Assembly (NCBI GenBank): GCA_963853835.1
Contig: OY970835.1
Span: 7,679,501-7,743,500, forward strand
Direction: 5' to 3'
DNA length: 64,000 nt
DNA from: Calendula officinalis
Lineage: Eukaryota > Streptophyta > Magnoliopsida > Asterales > Asteraceae
Position numbers and translations under genes: made by a program. Shown piece after piece: positions 25,268 to 37,571 of the stretch. The notes under the pieces are model-generated. The model saw nothing but the letters and a program-made list of their open reading frames with translations. It was not told where the DNA came from and did not search any database. Numbering within the stretch: the stretch's first letter is position 1; each line of letters opens with the position of its first letter.

Positions 25268-27245
25268 GATTGGTATCAGAGCTATTGGTTATAGTGAACT
25301 AGCGAGAGTCTAGTCTATAACCGAAAAGATTTTGGTTAAACCGTTTTCATTGCATATAGTGTCGCATTGCATATAGTCTACATGGATACAGTAGATGGAA
25401 CATTATATGCCTTAGTTGTAGGTCACATGCTTATAAACCTACACTACACGTTGTAGACTTATACTATACACGGGACACTGACACTATACACTACACATTG
25501 TACACTTACACAAAACCCTAAACTCCTTACACACTACGAGTCAAAATAACGACTAAATCAGAAAATTCGTTACACGTCATCGATCACTAAGGATGATTCC
25601 GAATATATCCTAGACGCGAATTGAATTACTAGAATATTTTATGAGAGTTGTATCATAACCGTAAATTCATTAATATAATCCCATAATTCCGTATGTTGAA
25701 CGTACGACACGAGTACACGAGAAAGGTACTCTCATCCACGAATAACTGTATGAAGTGATAATGATGACGATATATTGTACAATGATATTATAAGAACGGG
25801 TGGCCAACGTGTTTATAATTACATAGTACAATGTAGAATTATCAGAGTCATGGATTGCAAAAAGAAACTAAGAAAAATAGAGAGAGCTTGACATTTCTTT
25901 TGTCAATTTTGAAAGGATACATCAATAGACTTTTATCATCTTTCAAAAAGTGTCATGAAAGAAATCAAAACGGTAGAAATAGAGACCTCGGTTCTCGCTA
26001 CTTTATTAATATGAGCACAGTTTAAACTCACGTGCAAATAGTCACAATTAAGTGACAACTTTAAAACTTAGTCAAAGATTAAGACAATGTATCTTTAAGG
26101 TAAAAACAATTATTCATAATTGTTAACGATAAACCTAACTAGAAATATATGTCATGCGTGATCGAATTACATAAAGTCATAGAGAAATCAAGATGTCACA
26201 TATATAAATATTCAACCTTTTGTAATCACAAACTTTAACAAATATAAGATTTGGCATACTGGATGTTTTGAAAATAATACGGATTAGAACCAAGATATGC
26301 ATTATTGTATTAATAACTCGGAGATAGCATGTCGTCAAACGATCAGTATTGGGGTAGGAAAAAAAAATGTATATTTATATATGAAACTGAATCACTCCCA
26401 TGACTATATCAACAAAATTGATGAAAATATTCAAAAGTCAATTTAATATAAGATACTAATATATATACTAGTTTTACCAATTACAAAAAAAAAAAGAAAA
26501 AAAAAACCGAAGTATGGATACATAAAAGACCGGTAGTAAAACCAAATATTTAAATGACTTGAATAGTTTGTCGTATTTCTTTCAAATGTATGACAATTTG
26601 GGTAATAATAACTTAATCTATTATCCATATTTCTAAACCTATTATTTGGGTCTATACGAACACTTATTTGACCAACTTAAATTGTCCAAAATGAAAATCA
26701 TGGTAATATGTTTATTAATGAGGAATCCTAGATCGTATGTTGGAGCGGGTTTAAAAAGTTATATTTCGAACAGTTAACGAAAAATTTCAAGTGAGATAAA
26801 ATTAAGATTAGTAGCATAAAAGTATTTGTAATTTACATATAGTTTGATTTTAACATATATTATCTACACAAATATTGGCATCCATTGTTTCACATTATAC
26901 GGAAATGTGTCTAATTCTAAAATTAATATAATTATTATTATTTTGATACCAAAAATAATTCATGTTGAGATATAAAAAAAAAATAAAAAATAATTGACAT
27001 ACGAAATACTAAATGTACAAATCAATCACCAAGGAACCAACTAGAAACTTGGATTTATTGACTCAACCGTATATGAGTTAAGTATAACTAGCTGAAGCGT
27101 ACGGAAATTCTTCGCTAAAGTCTTAAATTTACTTTGAAACGAGAAGGCCATATAAAATGTAAATACCTGCACTTATTCCTCGAGACACAAACCGATCGTA
27201 ACTAATCTTGAATTTCGGGACGAAATTCTTTTAACACGGGGAGAA
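25268..27245 (+). repeat. Array internal region 2 (1978 bp)
   Basis: Primer-binding site at 25271-25282 and purine tract ending at 27245. Almost the same as internal region 3, more distant from region 1. Non-coding. Confidence 0.92.
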
Positions 27246-30200
27246 TGTGACAACCCTCGAAAACGGGTCGCTCTTCCGACACCTGATTTGACCGTGCACA
27301 GGTTTATAAAATGTAAATTATCAAATTAAGAAATATATTTGATTTATTAAGCCCAACGAGAACCTGGATCACTGTATCGATCATATACATTTTATGTGCA
27401 CAAGCTATTCACGATAGTATATTCAGTGAGATCTAGCTATTGTTCAGTAGATAACAAATTTACGCGTTAGTGACACGAAAACGTAAATTATATAAAATAT
27501 ATTGTTCTACAGAATATATTTTTACAATGGAATATATCCCTACTGAATCAAATCATACGTTAATGCGTGAACCGTCGTTAACTTAGACATACAAATAAAG
27601 ATGTAGTCATCAATTAATTATCAAATGCAAGAAATAAACTTAAAATGAAATACATCATCTTTTGAAACAACAAAAGACATATCCCAAGTAACTACGAGGT
27701 TTAAAAGAAAATAAAATAAAAATAAAGCACTATTATATTATAGCTTGTCTAAAGAAAGCATTTTAACCTACAAACCTAAACTCAAACTCTACATGTCTAT
27801 ACCTCCTGCTCCATTTCCCTCTTGCGTGTTGACAGTATCACAAAATCCCTTTTTGATCTTTTCCATCACTTTTACTTAAATACATGATTCATTTACTAAC
27901 TACATGTAAGTTAAACTCTCAACAACTTTTATCTGCTTTTCTTTTTGTGATATATGGCTGCAACATGTACAAAGGGGACATCTCCATCAACTTTATATCA
28001 ACTTTCCCAACCCATCGTGGTTTGTACAATTTATAAAGTCAAACAAGAAACCTTTATCAAACTATGGGATTGACCTTTGGTCATTAACCCTCATCACCAA
28101 CTAATACATCCCTTCTCTTTCATTTCACCCACACAGCCCCAAACAAGCTCTAGAAACCCCTCTTAACTCCTAAAATCCGGCCAAGGCAAAATACCACATT
28201 CTTCAACCTTCAAACATGCATAACTTCTTCATTATAACTCCAAATTAGGTGATTCAAGTTGCCAAATCACCATAGCAACTTCCTCTACAATATTCCACCA
28301 TTTAAACACTCACAAATTCACTAGAGGACTGACGAAAATCCAGAGGAAGGGGCTGTCCTGATTTTCGTATCTCATTCATCTTTGTGTAAGCTTCGATTTC
28401 TTGATTTCTACACCATTTCTAACCTACATCTTCTAGTATGCTTATATTAACTTTATTCTAAGAAGTGGCCAAAGAAGATCTCTCTCTCTTTTGGTGCTTT
28501 GGAGAAGAAGAAGAACACTTCAAAGTCATAAGTTTCAAATCCGAAAAGCTTTGTGAGATTCCACCACTATTTTCGTTTACACCTTTATAATTGTATGGTT
28601 GTTCTAGCAAAGTGTTCACTCACAAGAATCTCTTCAAAATTATGTTAAAAATAAGTTTATAAAGCTCTTTAAAGAAATCGTGCTTAAAGACCTATAAAAG
28701 AATCGAAAACTGATTTAAAACCAAAGTGGGAACTTTTGGTGATAAATCCACCATCTAGTAGTATCATGAACCCTATGACAAATTTGAAACTAAGAAAGTT
28801 AATGTATTATATACTCTTATAAACTTGTGACCTAAGAAAATGAAAGAAAATACATTTATTCAAAATCTGTTAAAAACTTATATTACCTACCGAAAATATA
28901 GATCCTTTTTCTTTGTAACTCAAAACAACTATAACAACTAACATAATTTGAACCTAAACAGTTTGTAGTTAAGAACTCTTTGTCAAAATAATTATGTAAA
29001 CAATTGTATAAAATGGGAACTTTAAAGCACACATAAAGATGGAACCGAGCTACATGAACAACGGTCACGAGTGAGGCTTTTGCTTCATGAGAATGCATAT
29101 TTCAAGTAATTGATATTTTTAAATAATGGTTTCCTATTAAGAATTAAATTGTGTCCATGTGATGTGTATGAACGGTTTAAATGGCAGTACTTCCAAAACT
29201 TCATAATGCGAATTGTATATCATGTGCATTCAAGTGCATATATACAAAGAATTAATTAACTTTAATTAACTTTAATATTAATTAATTTTAGGGATCAATC
29301 AACTTTTGTTAACTTTAACGTAGGGGTTTAATAAAGAAAATGTCCATTATTTGGAAATAGAAAAATAATGTTTTAATTAAATATGTATTTTTTTTGACTT
29401 AGCTAAAAATATGATATTTTAACGACTCAAGATAAATGTATGACTTTGGACCAAAACTTAAAATTTCGGTATTTGACAACTAAAAAGAAAACATATATTT
29501 TAACGACCTAAAATATATTCGACAGTAATCCTACCTTGAAAATACACAAGAATAAAATACGTACTTTATCACAATACTATTATAACTTAGTAAAATCCAC
29601 GTTAATCACTCGCATCTAATGACATTAAAACATCAATTGAGTGAACCACTTGCATAGACGTGCTTGTAGAGCGGTCTACTTACCGTTTAACCTCACACAT
29701 ATAGGTAGCTGAGGCGTATTATCAGGCACTATCATTCATTATTTATAGCTCACTAGCATTTGGAACGTATCAGGTGAGTTTTCACAGCCCCACTTTTACT
29801 GTATTTTAACTGTTTTTGGGGTGAGAAACATATGAACTGTTTTATAAATAAATGTTTATACATTTTGATATAGTTCATAATCTTTTACGTGACAAGTCAT
29901 GCATAAACAGTATTTTGGTATAACTAGTCTTTTGAAAGACATTTATGAACAATACTTTGTTACAATTAATCTTTGTGAAAACTTGGATAAACTAACCTTT
30001 TGAGATAACTGTCATTTAAAAGACATACTCAAACAAGTATTTTTACAAAAAGGTCTTAACGAAGACCTATATGGAAAAACTATATTTTGCGACATTAATC
30101 TTTGTATAACCGTGAGTTGATAGAGGATCATCCTATCGCCAGATCGTTTAGATCTAACATTACTGTAATCATCAAGTATAGTTAGCCAACGAATATATGA

Positions 30201-30948
30201 GTAGTACTATTCGGGATTGATCCCCCGCTCATGGCTAGTCGCTCTAGCCGTATAACATATGAGATATATATTCTATTAAAACGTCGTGGACTCGACATGC
30301 CTAGGTAAAGGCGGATTTAGGTTTGATTACAGGCTCATGAACTTATACTTTAACTTGTATGCCTAGCTAGCCTATAAGGGATTCGGCACTAAATTATACA
30401 ATTACGTTTCATGGATTTGAAACAAGTGGAACTTGAACGTACATAGATTTGTACTAAACGAATTACCTTTCTAAAATCATGTTGAAATGGTTTTACGCAC
30501 CGATCGTATGCAAATTATGTTTTATAGAGTTAAAACATTTAACAAAAGGGTATATTAAGCACTGAACATGTGCAAATTTGGTTTCTGGGTTTTGAAACGG
30601 TTTTCAATGATTATTTTAGTACACGAGTTGTACTAACAAACATTTTGGAATAAATCAACGATTTATAGAGTCACAAAACCTGTGAACTCACCAACCTTTG
30701 TGTTGACACTTTTTCTAATATGTTTTCTCAGGAAATGAAAGTTGAAGCTTCATTAGCATATTCAAACGCATTCGGATTACCATTTTGAAGAAATCTTTAT
30801 TTACCAAAAACAATAACTTTTGTTTGGAAACATTAAGTATTGGTAATCCATTTTGATTTGCGTTGATTTACAATTATCGATTGTTGTGATTTCCGATGTA
30901 AGTCACACGCCCGCTCTTCCGCAAAACTAGTTTTGGCGGGGTGTGATA
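27246..30948 (+). repeat. Array LTR 3 (3703 bp)
   Basis: Shares the LTR 2 variants (T at 27911, AGAAACCCC near 28152). It has a few private changes, such as CATCAAGTATAG near 30172 where the others read CATCAACTATAG. Confidence 0.93.
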
Positions 30949-32927
30949 GATTGGTATCAGAGCTATTGGTTATAGTGAACTAGCGAGAGTCTAGTCTATA
31001 ACCGAAAAGATTTTGGTTAAACCGTTTTCATTGCATATAGTGTCGCATTGCATATAGTCTACATGGATACAGTAGATGGAACATTATATGCCTTAGTTGT
31101 AGGTCACATGCTTATAAACCTACACTACACGTTGTAGACTTATACTATACACGGGACACTGACACTATACACTACACATTGTACACTTACACAAAACCCT
31201 AAACTCCTTACACACTACGAGTCAAAATAACGACTAAATCAGAAAATTCGTTACACGTCATCGATCACTAAGGATGATTCCGAATATATCCTAGACGCGA
31301 ATTGAATTACTAGAATATTTTATGAGAGTTGTATCATAACCGTAAATTCATTAATATAATCCCATAATTCCGTATGTTGAACGTACGACACGAGTACACG
31401 AGAAAGGTACTCTCATCCACGAATAACTGTATGAAGTGATAATGATGACGATATATTGTACAATGATATTATAAGAACGGGTGGCCAACGTGTTTATAAT
31501 TACATAGTACAATGTAGAATTATCAGAGTCGTGGATTGCAAAAAGAAACTAAGAAAAATAGAGAGAGCTTGACATTTCTTTTGTCAACTTTGAAAGGATA
31601 CATCAATAGACTTTTATCATCTTTCAAAAAGTGTCATGAAAGAAATCAAAACGGTAGAAATAGAGACCTCGGTTCTCGCTACTTTATTAATATGAGCACA
31701 GTTTAAACTCACGTGCAAATAGTCACAATTAAGTGACAACTTTAAAACTTAGTCAAAGATTAAGACAATGTATCTTTAAGGTAAAAACAATTATTCATAA
31801 TTGTTAACGATAAACCTAACTTGAAATATATGTCATGCGTGATCGAATTACATAAAGTCATAGAGAAATCATGATGTCACATATATAAATATTCAACCTT
31901 TTGTAATCACAAACTTTAACAAATATAAGATTTGGCATACTGGATGTTTTGAAAATAATACGGATTAGAACCAAGATATGCATTATTGTATTAATAACTC
32001 GTAGATAGCATGTCGTCAAACGATCAGTATTGGGGTAGGAAAAAAAATGTATATTTATATATGAAACTGAATCACTCCCATGACTATATCAACAAAATTG
32101 ATGAAAATATTCAAAAGTCAATTTAATATAAGATACTAATATATATAATAGTTTTACCAATTACAAAAAAAAAAAAGAAAAAAAAAACCGAAGTATGGAT
32201 ACATAAAAGACCGGTAGTAAGACCAAATATTTAAATGACTTGAATAGTTTGTCGTATTTCTTTCAAATGTATGACAATTTGGGTAATAATAACTTAATCT
32301 ATTATCCATATTTCTAAACCTATTATTTGGGTCTATACGAACACTTATTTGACCAACTTAAATTGTCCAAAATGAAAATCATGGTAATATGTTTACTAAT
32401 GAGGAATCCTAGATCGTATGTTGGAGCGGGTTTAAAAAGTTATATTTCGAACAGTTAACGAAAAATTTCAAGTGAGATAAAATTAAGATTAGTAGCATAA
32501 AAGTATTTGTAATTTACATATAGTTTGATTTTAACATATATTATCTACACAAATATTGGCATCCATTGTTTCACATTATACGGAAATGTGTCTAATTCTA
32601 AAATTAATATAATTATTATTATTTTGACACCAAAAATAATTCATGTTGAGATATAAAAAAAAAAATAAAAAATAATTGACATACGAAATACTAAATGTAC
32701 AAATCAATCACCAAGGAACCAACTAGAAACTTGGATTTATTGACTCAACCGTATATGAGTTAAGTATAACTAGCTGAAGCGTACGGAAATTCTTCGCTAA
32801 AGTCTTAAATTTACTTTGAAACGAGAAGGCCATATAAAATGTAAATACATGCACTTATTCCTCGAGACACAAACCGATCGTAACTAATCTTGAATTTCGG
32901 GACGAAATTCTTTTAACACGGGGAGAA
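30949..32927 (+). repeat. Array internal region 3 (1979 bp)
   Basis: Primer-binding site at 30952-30963; purine tract ends at 32927. It has small private changes (for example one base added in the A-run near 32165 and one lost in the run near 32040), which account for the slight change in period. Non-coding. Confidence 0.92.
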
Positions 32928-35900
32928 TGTGACAACCCTCGAAAACGGGTCGCTCTTCCGACACCTGATTTGACCGTGCACAGGTTTATAAAATGTAAAT
33001 TATCAAATTAAGAAATATATTTGATTTATTAAGCCCAACGAGAACCTGGATCACTGTATCGATCATATACATTTTATGTGCACAAGCTATTCACGATAGT
33101 ATATTCAGTGAGATCTAGCTATTGTTCAGTAGATAACATATTTACGCGTTAGTGACACGAAAACGTAAATTATATAAAATATATTGTTCTACAGAATATA
33201 TTTTTACAATGGAATATATCCCTACTGAATCAAATCATACGTTAATGCGTGAACCGTCGTTAACTTAGACATACAAATAAAGATGTAGTCATCAATTAAT
33301 TATCAAATGCAAGAAATAAACTTAAAATGAAATACATCATCTTTTGAAACAACAAAAGACATATCCCAAGTAACTACGAGGTTTAAAAGAAAATAAAATA
33401 AAAAATAAAGCACTATTATATTATAGCTTGTCTAAAGAAAGCATTTTAACCTACAAACCTAAACTCAAACTCTACATGTCTATACCTCCTGCTCCATTTC
33501 CCTCTTGCGTGTTGACAGTATCACAAAATCCCTTTTTGTTCTTTTCCATCACTTTTACTTAAATACATGATTCATTTACTAACTACATGTAAGGTAAACT
33601 CTCAACAACTTTTATCTGCTTTTCTTTTTGTGATATATGGCTGCAACATGTACAAAGGGGACATCTCCATCAACTTTATATCAACTTTCCCAACCCATCG
33701 TGGTTTGTACAATTTATAAAGTCAAACAAGAAACCTTTATCAAACTATGGGATTGACCTTTGGTCATTAACCCTCATCACCAACTAATACATCCCTTCTC
33801 TTTCATTTCACCCACACAGCCCCAAACAAGCTCTAGAAAACCCTCTTAACTCCTAAAATCCGGCCAAGGCAAAATACCACATTCTTCAACCTTCAAACAT
33901 GCATAACTTCTTCATTATAACTCCAAATTAGGTGATTCAAGTTGCCAAATCACCATAGCAACTTCCTCTACAAAATTCCACCATTTAAACACTCACAAAT
34001 TCACTAGAGGACTGACGAAAATCCAGAGGAAGGGGCTGTCCTGATTTTCGTATCTCATTCATCTTTGTGTAAGCTTCGATTTCTTGATTTCTACACCATT
34101 TCTAACCTACATCTTCTAGTATGCTTATATTAACTTTATTCTAAGAAGTGGCCAAAGAAGATCTCTCTCTCTTTTGGTGCTTTGGAGAAGAAGAAGAACA
34201 CTTCAAAGTCATAAGTTTCAAATCCGAAAAGCTTTGTGAGATTCCACCACTATTTTCGTTTACACCTTTATAATTGTATGGTTGTTCTAGCAAAGTGTTC
34301 ACTCACAAGAATCTCTTCAAAATTATGTTAAAAATAAGTTTATAAAGCTCTTTAAAGAAATCGTGCTTAAAGACCTATAAAAGAATCGAAAACTGATTTA
34401 AAACCAAAGTGGGAACTTTTGGTGATAAATCCACCATCTAGTAGTATCATGAACCCTATGACAAATTTGAAACTAAGAAAGTTAATGTATTATATACTCT
34501 TATAAACTTGTGACCTAAGAAAATGAAAGAAAATACATTTATACAAAATCTGTTAAAAACTTATATTACCTACCGAAAATATAGATCCTTTTTCTTTGTA
34601 ACTCAAAACAACTATAACAACTAACATAATTTGAACCTAAACAGTTTGTAGTTAAGAACTCTTTGTCAAAATAATTATGTAAACAATTGTATAAAATGGG
34701 AACTTTAAAGCACACATAAAGATGGAACCGAGCTACATGAACAACGGTCACGAGTGAGGCTTTTGCTTCATGAGAATGCATATTTCAAGTAATTGATATT
34801 TTTAAATAATGGTTTCCTATTAAGAATTAAATTGTGTCCATGTGATGTGTATGAACGGTTTAAATGGCAGTACTTCCAAAACTTCATAATGCGAATTGTA
34901 TATCATGTGCATTCAAGTACATATATACAAAGAATTAATTAACTTTAATTAACTTTAATATTAATTAATTTTAGGGATCAATCAACTTTTGTTAACTTTA
35001 ACGTAGGGGTTTAATAAAGAAAATGTCCATTATTTGGAAATAGAAAAATAATGTTTTAATTAAATATGTATTTTTTTTTGACTTAGCTAAAAATATGATA
35101 TTTTAACGACTCAAGATAAATGTATGAATTTGGACCAAAACTTAAAATTTCGGTATTTGACAACTAAAAAGAAAACATATATTTTAACGACCTAAAATAT
35201 ATTCGACAATAATCCTACCATGAAAATACACAAGAATAAAATACGTACTTTATCACAATACTATTATAACTTAGTAAAATCCACGTTAATCACTCGCATC
35301 TAATGACATTAAAACATCAATTGAGTGAACCACTTGCATAGACGTGCTTGTAGAGCGGTCTACTTACCGTTTAACCTCACACATATAGGTAGCTGAGGCG
35401 TATTATCAGGCACTATCATTCATTATTTATAGCTCACTAGCATTTGGAACGTATCAGGTGAGTTTTCACAGCCCCACTTTTACTGTATTTTAACTGTTTT
35501 TGGGGTGAGAAACATATGAACTGTTTTATAAATAAATGTTTATACATTTTGATATAGTTCATAATCTTTTACGTGACAAGTCATGCATAAACAGTATTTT
35601 GGTATAACTAGTCTTTTGAAAGACATTTATGAACAATACTTTGTTACAATTAATCTTTGTGAAAATTTGGATAAACTAACCTTTTGAGATAACTATCATT
35701 TAAAAGACATACTCAAACAAGTATTTTTACAAAAAGGTCTTAACGAAGACCTATATGGAAAAACTATATTTTGCGACATTAATCTTTGTATAACCGTGAG
35801 TTGATAGAGGATCATCCTATCGCCAGATCGTTTAGATCTAACATTACTGTAATCATCAACTATAGTTAGCCAACGAATATATGAGTAGTACTATTCGGGA

Positions 35901-36632
35901 TTGATCCCCCGCTCATGGCTAGTCGCTCTAGCCGTATAACATATGAGATATATATTCTATTAAAACGTCGTGGACTCGACATGCCTAGGTAAAGGCGGAT
36001 TTAGGTTTGATTACAGGCTCATGAACTTATACTTTAACTTGTATGCCTAGCTAGCCTATAAGGGATTCGACACTAAATTATACAATTACGTTTCATGGAT
36101 TTGAAACAAGTGGAACTTGAACGTACATAGATTTGTACTAAACGAATTACCTTTCTAAAATCATGTTGAAATGGTTTTACGCACCGATCGTATGCAAATT
36201 ATGTTTTATAGAGTTAAAACATTTAACAAAAGGGTATATTAAGCACTGAACATGTGCAAATTTGGTTTCTGGGTTTTGAAACGGTTTTCAATGATTATTT
36301 TAGTACACGAGTTGTACTAACAAACATTTTGGAATAAATCAACGATTTATAGAGTCACAAAACCTGTGAACTCACCAACCTTTGTGTTGACACTTTTTCT
36401 AATATGTTTTCTCAGGAAATGAAAGTTGAAGCTTCATTAGCATATTCAAACGCATTCGGATTACCATTTTGAAGAAATCTTTATTTACCAAAAACAATAA
36501 CTTTTGTTTGGAAACATTAAGTATTGGTAATCCATTTTGATTTGCGTTGATTTACTATTATCGATTGTTGTGATTTCCGATGTAAGTCGCACGCCCGCTC
36601 TTCCGCAAAACCAGTTTTGGCGGGGTGTGACA
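32928..36632 (+). repeat. Array LTR 4 (3705 bp)
   Basis: Outer right LTR, ending GGTGTGACA and followed by the CAAAC duplication. At diagnostic sites it agrees with LTR 1 (G at 33594, AGAAAACCCTC near 33835) and not with LTRs 2 and 3, as expected if LTRs 1 and 4 are the original outer pair. Confidence 0.93.
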
Positions 36633-36637
36633 CAAAC

Positions 36638-36853
36638 GATGGGGAAAACACCCGCACAAACTGAAGCAATACTCGATCACGTACAAAGCAAAACACACAT
36701 ACAACGACAGACACGCACACACACACGAATGCAACGTCTCACCGGAGATGAGGTGATCGGAATAGAAACAAAACCCAGAAATACGAACACACGATATACA
36801 ACGTAACATACACTCATGCATGATGCAAAACAGTATAAATAGGGGTTGAGATG
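36638..36853 (-). mobile_element. Solo LTR D, middle segment
   Basis: The 216 bp between the right target duplication of the tandem array (36633-36637) and the left LTR of element C (36854). It has no coding signal, only short CA-rich runs near 36690-36728. It belongs to D by nesting logic: array and C were inserted here with their own duplications. Confidence 0.75.
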
Positions 36854-37523
36854 TGTCAGGATCGAATAACCAAAACAAGTTATTGTCAACCCAGATCTAC
36901 TAATAACAAGAAGTTGCAGCGGATCAACACTTGTATTAATATATTAAGAACAATAGAATATTGTATATTGAACGAACAATGAACAATAATATTAAGAACA
37001 CAGTGATTCACAAAAAGCTTCAATGTATATTATTGATTAACAATACACACGTACGTTTACAATTCGTAAGGAACTACTTATAGCAGTCCTTGAAGCCTAA
37101 CTATTTACCCTAGTTATTCTAGGACTTGATTTACATCGAATTATAAAAGATATACATTGAATAACATTCTATAACTAACTCTGCGAGGATCTCGGACTTG
37201 ATTTGCTCCAAATACGCGTATCAGTAGTAACTGCAATCACCAGTAGTAAATATGCATCATCAGTAGTAAATGTGATGATCAGTAGTAACTCTGATAATCA
37301 GTAGTAAGTCCAAAACCAACGTCAGTAGTAACTACTAATGATCAGTAGTATCTTCAATATGTGCATGACCAGTAGTAAGTTAGTTATAGTCTTCACCAGT
37401 ATCAACTCATCAGTATCAAGTGTTTCTGCCCCATCAGTAGTAACCATAGTCTTCATCAGTAGTAACCATGATCAGTACTAACTGCAGCATCAGTAATAAG
37501 TTGAACTGTGATTTGTTCTAACA
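36854..37523 (-). repeat. 3' LTR of element C (670 bp)
   Basis: Contains ten exact CAGTAGTA motifs and several near-copies in its 37220-37500 part. Differs from the 5' LTR (668 bp) at only a handful of sites. Confidence 0.95.
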
Positions 37524-37540
37524 ATCTCCCCCTAAACTTA
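37524..37540 (-). promoter_or_regulatory. Polypurine tract of element C
   Basis: On the minus strand the bases before the LTR read AAGTTTAGGGGGAGAT, a standard plus-strand priming tract. It abuts the 3' LTR. Confidence 0.9.
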
Positions 37541-37571
37541 TTGATTCTCTTTCAATCAATCAAGTTTCTTT

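Larger units (their letters stand above)
15885..36632 (+). mobile_element. Tandem array of a non-autonomous LTR retrotransposon: 4 LTRs, 3 internal regions
   Basis: Twenty kilobases of near-identical repeats: LTR starts at 15885, 21565, 27246 and 32928 (spacing 5680, 5681, 5682 bp). Each LTR begins TGTGACAACCCTCG and ends GGCGGGGTGTGAYA. After LTRs 1-3 comes a primer-binding site TGGTATCAGAGC; before LTRs 2-4 comes a polypurine tract ACGGGGAGAA. The outermost ends are flanked by the same 5-bp duplication, CAAAC (15880-15884 and 36633-36637), so the array occupies one insertion site. No gag or pol is visible in any internal region. The ends resemble Ty3/gypsy chromovirus (Tekay/Del) ends, so mobilisation in trans by such elements is inferred. 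Confidence 0.93.

Noticed and set aside
15885..36632. Centromeric or other satellite DNA
   Set aside because: Each unit has retrotransposon LTR ends, primer-binding site and polypurine tract, and the whole is flanked by one target duplication.
36517..36889. Several overlapping Cys/Val/His-rich ORFs
   Set aside because: They span the junction of array LTR 4, LTR D and element C and derive from CA-rich sequence; no protein similarity recognised.
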